Assembly: GCF_041529975.1 (NCBI RefSeq)
Contig: NZ_CP168030.1
Coordinates: 1,178,001 to 1,242,000, forward strand
DNA length: 64,000 nt
Direction of reading: 5' to 3'
DNA from: Microbacterium maritypicum
Lineage (GTDB): Bacteria; Actinomycetota; Actinomycetes; Actinomycetales; Microbacteriaceae
Positions 36,988-46,090 of the stretch are shown one piece after another. The notes beneath the pieces were generated by a model. It was not told where the DNA came from, did not search any database, and worked only from the letters and a program-made list of their open reading frames with translations. The translations under genes and the position numbers were made by a program. Within the stretch, counting starts at the first letter, position 1. Each line of letters opens with the position of its first letter.

Positions 36988-38355
36988 TCAGAACGGCGGA
37001 ACGTCGCGATCGGAACGGCGTGACGTGTTGCGGGCGCGGACATCGCCGAGCGCGGCGCGGAGGGTCTTCGATCGGTCGTCGACGACCTGCTCGTAACCGA
37101 GACGAGCGGCCTCGGATCGACGTTGCGCCGCTTGGGTGACCGGACGGATCTCACCCGCGAGGCTGAGCTCACCGACGGCGGCGACCGTGCGCGGCACCGA
37201 GAACTGCTGGATGGAGCCGGCCACGGCGATGGCGATGGCGAGGTCGGCGGCCGGTTCGGTGAAGCGCACGCCGCCCACGGTCGACACGTAGACGTCGAGC
37301 GTGCTTGTCTTGATGTTCGCGCGCCGTTCGAGGATCGCCAGCACCATCGCCACGCGCGACGAGTCGACCCCGTGCACGATGCGGCGGGGATTCGGAGCGT
37401 TGCTGGGCACCGTGAGTGCTTGCACCTCGACGGGAAGCGCGCGGCGCCCCTCGAGGGAGATCGCGACGCAGGTTCCCGGCTCGGTGGCACCCTGCGAGAG
37501 GAAGAGCCCAGAAGGGTCGGGGACTTCGGCAATTCCGTCGCCCGTCATCTCGAAGCAGCCGACCTCGTCGGTCGGACCGAAGCGGTTCTTTAGCGCGCGG
37601 ATGAAGCGCAGCGACGTCTGCCGGTCGCCCTCGAAATGGCACACCACGTCGACCAGGTGCTCGAGCACGCGGGGGCCGGCGACCTGGCCGTCTTTCGTCA
37701 CGTGGCCCACGATGATGATCGGCAGATCGCGGTCCTTCGCGATGCGGATCAGTGTCGCCGCGACCTCGCGCACCTGGCTCGGCTGCCCGGCGGCACCGTC
37801 GATCAGCGACGACGAGACGGTCTGCACCGAGTCGACGATCACGAGCTGCGGCTTGACCTCGTCGATGTGGCCGAGGATGGTCGCCAGGTCGGTCTCGCTC
37901 GCCAGGTACAGCTCGTCGTGCAGGGCGCCGGTACGTTCGGCGCGCAGGCGCACCTGGCCCGGCGACTCCTCGGCACTGGCGTACAGGACACGGCGACCGC
38001 CGCGAGCCGCCTGGGCCGCGACCTCGAGCAGCAGGGTCGATTTGCCGACTCCCGGCTCGCCGCTGAGCAGGATCGCGGCTCCGGGCACGATGCCGCCGCC
38101 GAGCACCCGGTCGAACTCCCCGACGCCGCTCGAGCGCCGCGGAGCATCCTGCGTCGTGATCTGCGTGATCGGTCGTGCCGCGCGATCCGCCGTCGGAGCG
38201 ACGGGGCCGACGCGTCGGAGGATGCCGGTCTGCGCTGCCTGCTCCTGAACCGTGCCCCACTGCTGGCATTCGCCGCAGCGGCCGACCCACTTGGCGGTGG
38301 TCCACCCGCATTCCGTGCAGACGTAGGCTGGAGGAGCGGGTTTTCGGGTGGCCAT
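36988..38355 (-). CDS. radA: DNA repair protein RadA
   Basis: The 455-residue RecA-like ATPase promotes branch migration in recombinational repair. Visible: N-terminal zinc finger with Cys13, Cys16, Cys27 and Cys30; Walker A GEPGVGKST at 99-107; Walker B LVIVDSVQT; the RadA-specific KNRFG motif in RALKNRFGPTDEVG; and a C-terminal Lon-protease-like domain. Start ATG 38355. No operon partner. Confidence 0.95.
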   Translation of the reverse strand: MATRKPAPPAYVCTECGWTTAKWVGRCGECQQWGTVQEQAAQTGILRRVGPVAPTADRAARPITQITTQDAPRRSSGVGEFDRVLGGGIVPGAAILLSGEPGVGKSTLLLEVAAQAARGGRRVLYASAEESPGQVRLRAERTGALHDELYLASETDLATILGHIDEVKPQLVIVDSVQTVSSSLIDGAAGQPSQVREVAATLIRIAKDRDLPIIIVGHVTKDGQVAGPRVLEHLVDVVCHFEGDRQTSLRFIRALKNRFGPTDEVGCFEMTGDGIAEVPDPSGLFLSQGATEPGTCVAISLEGRRALPVEVQALTVPSNAPNPRRIVHGVDSSRVAMVLAILERRANIKTSTLDVYVSTVGGVRFTEPAADLAIAIAVAGSIQQFSVPRTVAAVGELSLAGEIRPVTQAAQRRSEAARLGYEQVVDDRSKTLRAALGDVRARNTSRRSDRDVPPF

Positions 38356-38430
38356 GCTGCCAGGCTATCGCCGGGATCGGACATCCCTATCGACCAGGTG
38401 TTTATTCACGGCCGGACACCGGTGCAAAGT

Positions 38431-38452
38431 CCCGGTATCACGGGATACTGGG
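38431..38452. promoter_or_regulatory. Candidate operator before the cyd regulator
   Basis: CCCGGTATC, four bases, GATACTGGG (8 of 9 arm positions match) ends 4 bases before the regulator's ATG. Autoregulation by the regulator of cydABDC is plausible. Confidence 0.4.
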
Positions 38453-38455
38453 ACC

Positions 38456-39172
38456 ATGGCCAACGGCGGGTCCGTTTGCGGGCCGATATCGAGCTACTCC
38501 CGGGTGCAGATCCTGCACCTGCTCTTCGAGGCGGGAAGCACGAGGGCGCGCGCCGAACTGACGATCGCGGAGCTGTGCGAGGCCACGGGGCTGCATCCCA
38601 ACACGGTCCGCGAGCACCTGCAGCGCCTGATCGAAGGCGGCCACGTCATCCCGACCGTCGAGCACCGCAAGACGCGCGGACGACCGCGCACCCTCTACCG
38701 GGCAGCCACGGGCGCGCCGGGCGCGTCCAGCCCGGTGGCGCGCGACAAGGCCAAGGCGGCTGCGCGTCGGGGCGACCTGATGCGCAGCATGATTCCCGAC
38801 GCGGCGTCCGACCTCGGCCGTGAGGCCACGTATCAGCTCGACGCGCTGGTGGAGCACCTGGAGGAGAGCGGCTTCGAGCCGGTCGTCGACGACGGCAGCC
38901 TCTCGGTCGACCTCAGCCCGTGCCCGCATGCGGCCAGTCGGTCGGAGGACCGTCCGATGCTGTGCCGCGTGCATCTCGAGCTCATGCAGAGCGTGCTGAA
39001 CGAGGCCGGCGGACCACTCGAAGCCGAGTGCGTCCGCGACGCGGTCCTCGCATCGGATTGCACCGTCCAGCTGCGCGACGCCACGGCGCGGATGGCTGAG
39101 GGAACGACGCTGCGGCGTCACACCGCGGGGCAACGGCCTCACAGAACAGGAGTAGCGCATGGAATGGCTTGA
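38456..39172 (+). CDS. ArsR/SufR-like regulator with conserved cysteines, upstream of cydABDC
   Basis: The 238-residue protein has an N-terminal winged helix (RVQILHLLFEAGSTRARAELTIAELCEATGLHPNTVREHLQRLIEGGHV, wing RKTRGRPRTLYRA) and a C-terminal region. There the cysteines CPHAA, LCRVH, EAECVRD and SDCTVQL match the Fe-S-ligand pattern of SufR-like regulators. The start ATG 38456 was chosen from family fit. Its last 14 bases overlap cydA, whose Shine-Dalgarno AGGAG lies inside this gene, so regulator and oxidase are translationally linked. It probably senses O2, NO or redox state to tune cytochrome bd (inference). Confidence 0.75.
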   Translation: MANGGSVCGPISSYSRVQILHLLFEAGSTRARAELTIAELCEATGLHPNTVREHLQRLIEGGHVIPTVEHRKTRGRPRTLYRAATGAPGASSPVARDKAKAAARRGDLMRSMIPDAASDLGREATYQLDALVEHLEESGFEPVVDDGSLSVDLSPCPHAASRSEDRPMLCRVHLELMQSVLNEAGGPLEAECVRDAVLASDCTVQLRDATARMAEGTTLRRHTAGQRPHRTGVAHGMA

Positions 39173-40574
39173 TCCGCTCGCTCTCGCCCGATGGCAATTC
39201 GGGCTGACGACCGTCTACCATTACCTCTTCGTTCCGCTGACGATCGGCATGGCCCTGGTGGCCGCGATCTTCCAGACCGCGTGGGTGCGCACCGGCAAGG
39301 TCCAGTACCTGCACCTGACCCGCTTCTTCGGCAAGATCTTCCTGATCAACTTCGCCATGGGCGTCGTCACCGGCATCGTGCAGGAGTTCCAGTTCGGCAT
39401 GAACTGGTCGGACTACTCCCGCTTCGTCGGCGACGTGTTCGGCGCCCCGCTCGCCTTCGAGGGGCTCCTCGCGTTCTTCTTCGAGGCGACGTTCATCGGA
39501 CTGTGGATCTTCGGCTGGGACAAGCTCCCGCAGAAACTCCACCTCGCCACGATCTGGTGCGTCTCGATCGGCAGCATCCTCTCGGCGTACTTCATCATCG
39601 CCGCCAACGCGTTCATGCAGAACCCGGTCGGCTACACCTTCAACGAGGCGACCAACCGCGCCGAGTTGACGGACTTCTGGGCCCTGCTGACCAACCCCGT
39701 CGCGCTCGCCGCGTTCCCGCACACGATCTTCGGCGCGTTCATGTTCGCCGCCGGTGTCGTCATCTCGGTGTCGGCCTGGCATCTCTCGCGCGGCCAGCAC
39801 TTCGACACGATGCGCATCTCGCTCAAGTTCGGGCTGTGGGCGATGATCGTCTCCACCGCCGGGGTCGTGCTCACGGGAGACCAGCTCGGACTCGCGATGT
39901 ATGCCGCGCAGCCGATGAAGATGGCGGCAGCGGAGGCGACGTTCAACACGGTCTGCGGGCCGGACGCCTCGTTCAGCCTCTTCACCCTGGGTACGCCGGA
40001 CGGCAGCTCCGAGCTGTTCTCGATCCGGGTGCCGTACCTGCTGTCGCTGCTGTCGACGCACACTCTCGACGCGTGCGTGCACGGCATCAACGACCTGAAC
40101 GCCGAGTACGCCCAGACGTACGCCGCGACGGGGCTCGAGGACTTCGCCCCGGTCCTGTGGATCACGTACTGGGCGTTCCGCTGGATGATCGGCCTGGGCA
40201 TCGCGGCCGCCCTCGTCGCCGTCGCCGGCCTCTGGCTGACCCGCAAGGGCGCCAAGAAGCCCCCGGCGCAGTGGATGTGGAAGCTCGCGATCTGGTCGTT
40301 CCCGCTCGCGCTCGCCGCCAACATCATGGGCTGGGTCTTCACCGAGATGGGCAGACAGCCCTGGATCGTGTTCGGGTTGATGACCACCCAGGACGGTGTC
40401 TCGCCGGGAGTCAGCGGCCTCGAGGTGCTGATCTCGCTGATCTCGTTCACGGCGATCTACGCGGCGCTCGCCGTCGTCGAGATCCGCCTCATCATCCGGG
40501 CCGCGCAGAAGGGACCGGACACCGACGAGCAACCGCACGAGGAGACGGCCCAGCTGCCGTCGGTCGTCTACTGA
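39159..40574 (+). CDS. cydA: Cytochrome bd ubiquinol oxidase subunit I CydA
   Basis: Heme-bearing subunit of the high-affinity terminal oxidase that reduces O2 with quinol. The 471-residue membrane protein has about nine spans, the heme b595 ligand region RWQFGLTTVYHYLFVPLTIGM (His21), EFQFGMNWSDYSRFVGDVFGAPLAFEGLLAFFFE (Glu and Gly-rich helix), and GRQPWIVFGLMTTQDGVSPGV near the end. It has a short Q-loop, the usual actinobacterial form. It overlaps the regulator by 14 bases; cydB follows after 14 bases. Confidence 0.96.
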   Translation: MEWLDPLALARWQFGLTTVYHYLFVPLTIGMALVAAIFQTAWVRTGKVQYLHLTRFFGKIFLINFAMGVVTGIVQEFQFGMNWSDYSRFVGDVFGAPLAFEGLLAFFFEATFIGLWIFGWDKLPQKLHLATIWCVSIGSILSAYFIIAANAFMQNPVGYTFNEATNRAELTDFWALLTNPVALAAFPHTIFGAFMFAAGVVISVSAWHLSRGQHFDTMRISLKFGLWAMIVSTAGVVLTGDQLGLAMYAAQPMKMAAAEATFNTVCGPDASFSLFTLGTPDGSSELFSIRVPYLLSLLSTHTLDACVHGINDLNAEYAQTYAATGLEDFAPVLWITYWAFRWMIGLGIAAALVAVAGLWLTRKGAKKPPAQWMWKLAIWSFPLALAANIMGWVFTEMGRQPWIVFGLMTTQDGVSPGVSGLEVLISLISFTAIYAALAVVEIRLIIRAAQKGPDTDEQPHEETAQLPSVVY

Positions 40575-40588
40575 GAGGGAGGAGCATC

Positions 40589-41617
40589 ATGGATCTCGCA
40601 ACACTCTGGTTCTTCATCGTCGCCTTCTTCTTCGTGGGCTACTTCGTGCTCGACGGGTTCGACTTCGGAGTCGGCATGTCGCTGCCGTTCCTCGGCAAGG
40701 ACGACGTCTCGCGCCGTCAGGTCATCAACACGATCGGTCCGGTCTGGGATCTCAACGAGACCTGGGTCATCGTCGCCGGCGCCGTGCTGTTCGCGTCGTT
40801 CCCCGAGTGGTACGCGACGCTGTTCAGCGGGTTCTACCTGCCGCTGCTGCTGATCCTGCTCGCGCTGATCCTGCGCGGCGTCTCGTTCGAGTACCGGCAC
40901 CAGCGCGACAGCGCGAAGTGGAAGGCCGGCTTCGACCGGATGATCGTGATCGGCTCGGTCGTGCCGGCGCTGCTGTGGGGCGTTGCCTTCGGCAACATCG
41001 TGCAGGGCGTCGCGATCGACGAGAACCACATCTACGTCGGCGGCTTCTTCGCGCTGCTGAACCCGTATGCCCTGCTGGTCGGCGTCACCACGCTGCTGCT
41101 GTTCTTCCTGCACGGCGTGCTTTTCGTCGCGCTCAAGACCGACGGTCAGGTGCACGAGGATGCGCGGCGTCTGGCGAAGAGGGCGGCCATCCCGACCATC
41201 CTCGTGGCGGCCGCAACGGTGATCTGGACGGTCGCGATCGCGATGGGGCGCGAGGCTCCGCTGCTCTGGCTCGTCATCGGTGCCGGTGCGCTCGCGGCGG
41301 TCAGTCTCATCGCAGCTGTCGGGCTCTCGCTCGTTCGGCGCGACGGCTGGGCGTTCTTCTCCGGCATGCTCACGGTGCTGTTCGCCGTGGTGATGCTGTT
41401 CGCCGCCCTGTTCCCGTTCGTGATGCCGTCGACGATCGACCCGGCCTACAGCCTCACGATCGCCAACGCATCCAGCACCCCGTATACGCTGCAGATCATG
41501 AGCTGGACCGCCCTGATCGCGATGCCGCTCGTGCTCGCGTACCAGGCGTGGACCTACTGGGTGTTCCGTAAGCGCGTCACCCGGAAGTCCATCGAGGGGG
41601 CTCCGGCGCACGCGTGA
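40589..41617 (+). CDS. cydB: Cytochrome bd ubiquinol oxidase subunit II CydB
   Basis: The 342-residue membrane partner of CydA needed for stability of the oxidase. About eight spans. Landmarks: VGYFVLDGFDFGVGM, TIGPVWDLNETWVI (the GPVW..NE.W motif), FPEWYATLFSGFYLPLLLILL and ALILRGVSFEYRHQ. Start ATG 40589 behind GGGAGGAG. The stop overlaps cydD's GTG. Confidence 0.96.
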   Translation: MDLATLWFFIVAFFFVGYFVLDGFDFGVGMSLPFLGKDDVSRRQVINTIGPVWDLNETWVIVAGAVLFASFPEWYATLFSGFYLPLLLILLALILRGVSFEYRHQRDSAKWKAGFDRMIVIGSVVPALLWGVAFGNIVQGVAIDENHIYVGGFFALLNPYALLVGVTTLLLFFLHGVLFVALKTDGQVHEDARRLAKRAAIPTILVAAATVIWTVAIAMGREAPLLWLVIGAGALAAVSLIAAVGLSLVRRDGWAFFSGMLTVLFAVVMLFAALFPFVMPSTIDPAYSLTIANASSTPYTLQIMSWTALIAMPLVLAYQAWTYWVFRKRVTRKSIEGAPAHA

Positions 41618-43326
41618 AACCCGTCGATCCGAGACTGCTGCGCTACGCGGGTGCCGCGAGGGGGTTCCTCGCGGCATCCGCGTTGATCGGCGTCGTCCAG
41701 ACGGCGGTCGTTATCGTCTTCGCCTGGCTGCTGACGGATGCCGTCACCGGGGCGATCGCGGGGCGTGACGTCTCGGCATCCCTGATCTGGTTGCTGCTCA
41801 CGGCGCTGCTGCGCGGGCTGCTGATCGCCGCCTCGGATGCCGCGGGCACCCGGGCCGCCGCGAAGACCGGGATGCAGCTGCGCTCGGCCCTGATCTCGGC
41901 GGTCGGTCGATTGGGACCGGGGTGGCTCGCGCAGCGGAACCAGACCGAGCTCGCCGTGACCGCGGGACACGGACTGGAAGCGCTCGACGCGTACTTCGCC
42001 CGCTACATCCCGCAGCTCGTGCTGACCGTGATCGCGACGCCGGTGGTGGTGGCCGTGATGTGGTGGCAGGACTGGCCGAGCGGGCTCACCGCGATCATCA
42101 CCCTGCCGCTGATCCCGCTGTTCCTGATCCTCATCGGGATGGCGACCCGCACCGTGCAGACGCGGCAGTGGCAGACGCTGCAGCGCCTCGCCGCCCGCTT
42201 CGCCGACACGGTGCAGGGGCTGTCGACGCTGCGGCTGTTCGGGCGTGACCGGCGGGCGGCCGACCGCATCGAGGTCACCGCCGACGAGTACCGCCGCGAG
42301 ACCATGAAGGTGCTGCGGTTCTCGTTCCTGTCCGGCTTCGCGATGGAACTGCTGGCCTCGCTCGCGGTCGCACTGATCGCGGTGTCGGTCGGGTTCCGGC
42401 TGCTGTCGGGCGACCTGACACTCGAGGTCGGGCTGTTCGTGCTGCTGCTCGCGCCCGAGGCGTTCCTGCCGATCAGGCAGGTGGGGGTGCAGTTCCACGC
42501 GGCCGCCGAGGGGGTCGCGGCGACCGAAGACGTGTTCGAGGTGCTCGACGCGGCGCGGGCCCGGGTACAGATGCAGGACGGTTCCACGGATGCAGGAGGA
42601 ATCGCCGGCGAATCGTCCGGCATCCGTGAATCGATCCTGCAAGTGGGACCGGCGGGACCGGCGAGACCGGTGGGACCGGCGGGACCGGTGGGGCCGGCGG
42701 GACCGGCGGATGCGGGAGCCCTCGTGGTCGAAGGGCTGCGCGTGCGGGACCTGCCTCCCGTGTCGTTCACCGCCGAGCCCGGAACGATCACGCTGATCGA
42801 GGGGCCGAGCGGCGCGGGCAAGTCCTCCCTGCTCGCGGCGCTCCGGGGCGCGGCCGACTTCGACGGGATGGCCACCTTCGCCGGGCGCGACCTCCGAGGG
42901 CTCTCCCCGGCGGTCTGGCTCGCCTGGGCCGGGCAGACTCCGGGGCTGATGCGGGGGACAGTGGCGGCGAACGTCGCACTCGGCGATCCGGAACCGGATG
43001 CCGACCGCATCCGAGTGGCGCTCGACGACGCCTGTGCGGAGGGCATCGACCTCGCCCTCGAACTCGGCGTGCAGGGCAGCGGTCTGTCGGGCGGTCAGGC
43101 GCAGCGCGTCGCTGTCGCCCGAGCGCTGTACCGTCAGTCGTCCGACCCGTGCCGGATGCTCGCGCTCGACGAGCCCTCGAGTGCTCTCGACCCCGACACC
43201 GAGGACCGGCTCTGGCGTTCGCTGCGCGCACGAGCGGATGCCGGGGCGAGCATCCTCCTGGTGTCGCACCGTCGGACCGCGCGGGACATCGCCGATCACA
43301 TCGTGACGCTGGGGGTGAACGCATGA
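41614..43326 (+). CDS. cydD: Thiol reductant ABC exporter subunit CydD
   Basis: The 570-residue ABC half-transporter exports glutathione/cysteine-type thiols needed to assemble cytochrome bd. It has an N-terminal six-helix membrane domain (residues 15-310) and a C-terminal ATPase with Walker A EGPSGAGKSS (about 396-404), signature LSGGQAQRVAVARAL and Walker B MLALDEPSSALD. The linker between the domains contains a collagen-like GPA repeat encoded by a 9-bp tandem repeat (42645-42707), not typical for CydD. GTG start overlaps cydB. Confidence 0.92.
   Translation: MKPVDPRLLRYAGAARGFLAASALIGVVQTAVVIVFAWLLTDAVTGAIAGRDVSASLIWLLLTALLRGLLIAASDAAGTRAAAKTGMQLRSALISAVGRLGPGWLAQRNQTELAVTAGHGLEALDAYFARYIPQLVLTVIATPVVVAVMWWQDWPSGLTAIITLPLIPLFLILIGMATRTVQTRQWQTLQRLAARFADTVQGLSTLRLFGRDRRAADRIEVTADEYRRETMKVLRFSFLSGFAMELLASLAVALIAVSVGFRLLSGDLTLEVGLFVLLLAPEAFLPIRQVGVQFHAAAEGVAATEDVFEVLDAARARVQMQDGSTDAGGIAGESSGIRESILQVGPAGPARPVGPAGPVGPAGPADAGALVVEGLRVRDLPPVSFTAEPGTITLIEGPSGAGKSSLLAALRGAADFDGMATFAGRDLRGLSPAVWLAWAGQTPGLMRGTVAANVALGDPEPDADRIRVALDDACAEGIDLALELGVQGSGLSGGQAQRVAVARALYRQSSDPCRMLALDEPSSALDPDTEDRLWRSLRARADAGASILLVSHRRTARDIADHIVTLGVNA
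42645..42707 (+). repeat. Seven 9-bp tandem units (GGGACCGGC-type) inside cydD
   Basis: Units at 42645, 42654, 42663, 42672, 42681, 42690 and 42699, each GGGACCGGC or a one- to two-base variant. They encode a Gly-Pro-Ala/Val/Arg run in the linker between the CydD membrane and ATPase domains. Since the unit is 9 bp, copy-number changes stay in frame. Confidence 0.9.
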
Positions 43327-44990
43327 GCGGGTCGACACGTCGCGAACGGATCCGCGGTGTCCTGCAGCTCGCGCAGCCGCCGATCGGACGCTTCGTCCCC
43401 GGCCTCGTCTGGGGCGTGTTGTCGGCCGCCGCCGCCGTGAGCCTGCTGGCGGTCAGCGGCTGGCTGATCGTGAGCGCGTCCATCGTCGACTCGCTCGTCC
43501 CGCTGTCGATCGCGGTCGTCGGCGTGCGGTTCTTCGCGGTGTCCCGCGCCGTCACCCGCTATCTCGAGCGGCTGAGCGGCCACGATGCTGCGCTGCGACA
43601 GCTCGCCTCGACGCGGGCCGACATGGTGCGGAGAGTGACACCGCTCTCTCCGGCCGGTCTCGGTGCGACGGATCGCGGACAGATGCTCACCGCCCTGGTG
43701 GACGACGTCGAGAACCTGCAGAACCTGCCGCTGCGCGTGGTGCAGCCGCTCGGGGTCGCCGCGGTCGTGGCGGTCGGTGCCGTGGGCTTCATCGCATTCG
43801 TCTCGCCGCCGGCCGCCCTCACGCTGGCGGTGTGCCTGTTGGCCGCTGCGGCCGCGGCGATCGGACTCGGCTGGGTGTTCGGCTCGCGTGCCGAAGCGCT
43901 CGTGTCCGTGCGACGGGCCGAGCTCTCGGCCGCGCTGGTCGACTACTTCGGCAGCCTCGACGTGCTCCTGGCCTACGGTGCCGAGGCGCTGGCGCGCGAG
44001 CGGATCGCGGCGGCGGATTCCGCCCTGCGACGCGTCGTCGATCGCGCCTCATTCGCGCAGGCCATCGCCGCGGGTGTCGTCTCCGCGGTCGCCGGGGCGG
44101 CGTCCGTGTGGGCGCTCGCCGCTGCCGCGCCCGGACTCGTCGACGGTTCCATCGACGGGCCGTGGCTGGCCGTCGCAGTCCTGGTGCCGATGGTGGTGTT
44201 CGAGATCTTCGGCGCGGTTCCGGTGGCCGCGGCGTCATGGCGGAGCGTCCGTTCGAGCGCGGAGCGCATCGTCGACACGTTGCCGGAGCGGATGCCCGAC
44301 GAGCTCCGCCCAGACGCGGGCGACGACGTCGAGTTTGACGGTACGCCGACGATCCGGATGCGTGGCGTTCGCGCGAACTGGCCCGGCGGTGCTCCTGCGC
44401 TCACGGGGGTCGACCTCGATCTGCGGCCAGGGGAGCGGGTGCTGGTGGCAGGGCCGAGTGGGGCGGGGAAGAGCTCGCTGGCGGCTGTGCTCGTCGGCTT
44501 CCTCCGCGTGCAGGGCGAGTACCTGATCGACGGGCAGGACGCGGCGGAGATGTCCGGGCCGGCGCTGCGTCGGACCATCGGCCTCTGCGAGCAGAGCCCC
44601 CAGCTGTTCGATGAGGACATCCGCCAGAACCTGCTCTTCGCGCGCGACACGGCGACCGACGACGAACTGTATGCCGTGCTCGACCGGGTCGGCCTCGGGG
44701 AGTGGGCCCGGGAGCGCGGTGGCCTCGACGCGAGGGTCGGCGACCGTGGCGTGCTCGTGTCGGGTGGCCAGGCGCAGCGCCTCGCGCTCGCCCGCGCCCT
44801 GCTGCGTGGGTTCCCCGTGCTGGTGCTGGACGAGCCCACGGCGGGAGTCGACCCCGACGCGTCCGACGCGCTGCTGCGCGACCTGCTCGAGGCGGCGGGG
44901 GAGCAGTCGGTGCTGTTGATCTCGCACGTGGCACCGCCCGCAGGCACGGTCGATCGCGTCGTGCGGCTCGAGGGCGGCCGCACGGTCTGA
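43323..44990 (+). CDS. cydC: Thiol reductant ABC exporter subunit CydC
   Basis: The 555-residue partner of CydD. N-terminal membrane domain with LLAVSGWLIVSASIVDSLVPLSIAVVGVRFFAVSRAVTRYLERL, then ATPase with Walker A AGPSGAGKSS (about 376-384), signature VSGGQAQRLALARAL, Walker B VLVLDEPTAGVD and H-loop LISH. ATG overlaps the cydD stop. Last gene of cydABDC; it converges with moaA, 32 bases apart. Confidence 0.93.
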   Translation: MSGSTRRERIRGVLQLAQPPIGRFVPGLVWGVLSAAAAVSLLAVSGWLIVSASIVDSLVPLSIAVVGVRFFAVSRAVTRYLERLSGHDAALRQLASTRADMVRRVTPLSPAGLGATDRGQMLTALVDDVENLQNLPLRVVQPLGVAAVVAVGAVGFIAFVSPPAALTLAVCLLAAAAAAIGLGWVFGSRAEALVSVRRAELSAALVDYFGSLDVLLAYGAEALARERIAAADSALRRVVDRASFAQAIAAGVVSAVAGAASVWALAAAAPGLVDGSIDGPWLAVAVLVPMVVFEIFGAVPVAAASWRSVRSSAERIVDTLPERMPDELRPDAGDDVEFDGTPTIRMRGVRANWPGGAPALTGVDLDLRPGERVLVAGPSGAGKSSLAAVLVGFLRVQGEYLIDGQDAAEMSGPALRRTIGLCEQSPQLFDEDIRQNLLFARDTATDDELYAVLDRVGLGEWARERGGLDARVGDRGVLVSGGQAQRLALARALLRGFPVLVLDEPTAGVDPDASDALLRDLLEAAGEQSVLLISHVAPPAGTVDRVVRLEGGRTV

Positions 44991-45022
44991 GCCACGCTCG
45001 CGCAGGTTGCTCCGGCGGGGCG

Positions 45023-46090
45023 TCAGCCGCCGATCGCGTTCATGCCGCGTGCAGGCTGGAGGAAGGCCGGGTCGTTGATCGCGTGTCCGGGCAGCTTGGC
45101 CCAGACGCAGCGCCGCAGCACGTCGTCGACCGCCGCGTCGCTGCCGGGGTCGCCCGTGGCGCGAAGCACGGGCAGGAGGTCGAACTCATCGGTGGAGAAA
45201 AGACAGTTCCGCAGCTGCCCATCGGCCGTGAGGCGCAGGCGATCGCATGCGCCGCAGAAGGGAGCCGTCACCGAGGCGATCACGCCGACGGTCGCCGCCC
45301 CTCCGTCGAGATGCCACCGCTCGGCGGGTGCCCCACCCCGGCCGGGGATCTCGGTCAGCGTCCAGCGCTCGGAGAGCGTGTCGAGGATCTCCTCCCGCGT
45401 GACCATCCGATCGCGATCCCAGGTGTGACCGGAGTCGAGCGGCATCTGCTCGATGAAGCGCAGCTCGGCTCCGCGGGCTGTCGCGAACTCGACGAGGTCG
45501 CACAGCTCGTCGTCGTTGACTCCGCGCATCGCGACGGTGTTCAGCTTGAGGGGACGCAGCCCCGAGGCCGAGGCCGCCGCGATCCCGCGCAGCACGTCGT
45601 CGAGGCGGTCACGTCGCGTCAGGGCGGCGAACCTGTCGGGGCGCAGCGTGTCGATCGAGATGTTCAGGCGGCTCAGACCGGCGGAGATCAGGTCGTCGAG
45701 CACCTCGTCGAGGCGGATTCCGTTCGTCGTCATCGCGACCTGGACGGGGCCGTCCTCGGTATCGATCTCTCGCAGTCGACGCACGATGTCGACGATGTCG
45801 CGGCGTAGCAGCGGTTCGCCGCCGGTGAGGCGGAAGGTCGTGATGCCGGCCTCGGCGGCGATACGGGCGACCCGGACGATCTCGTCGACGGACAGGATCG
45901 ACTCGCGCGCGAGCCACTCGTTGCCCTGCTCCGGCATGCAGTAGGTGCAGCGCAACGAGCACCTGTCGGTGAGCGAGATGCGGAGGTCCTTGTGGCTCCG
46001 ACCATGCGTATCGAGGAGCGCACCCGACGTCGGGTGCGACGCCGGCGCCGGCGGCATCCGGCGTCCGATCTGCACAGGAACGGTCGTCAC
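45023..46090 (-). CDS. moaA: GTP 3',8-cyclase MoaA
   Basis: Radical-SAM enzyme of the first step of molybdenum cofactor synthesis. The 355-residue protein has the N-terminal cluster CxxxCxxC (Cys44, Cys48, Cys51 in DRCSLRCTYC), a C-terminal cluster in APFCGACDRLRLTADGQLRNC, and the characteristic terminal Gly-Gly that enters the active site. GTG start 46090 overlaps the narK stop (GTGA), so it is translated from the nitrate-transporter message, away from the other Moco genes at 57-62 kb. Confidence 0.95.
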   Translation of the reverse strand: MTTVPVQIGRRMPPAPASHPTSGALLDTHGRSHKDLRISLTDRCSLRCTYCMPEQGNEWLARESILSVDEIVRVARIAAEAGITTFRLTGGEPLLRRDIVDIVRRLREIDTEDGPVQVAMTTNGIRLDEVLDDLISAGLSRLNISIDTLRPDRFAALTRRDRLDDVLRGIAAASASGLRPLKLNTVAMRGVNDDELCDLVEFATARGAELRFIEQMPLDSGHTWDRDRMVTREEILDTLSERWTLTEIPGRGGAPAERWHLDGGAATVGVIASVTAPFCGACDRLRLTADGQLRNCLFSTDEFDLLPVLRATGDPGSDAAVDDVLRRCVWAKLPGHAINDPAFLQPARGMNAIGG

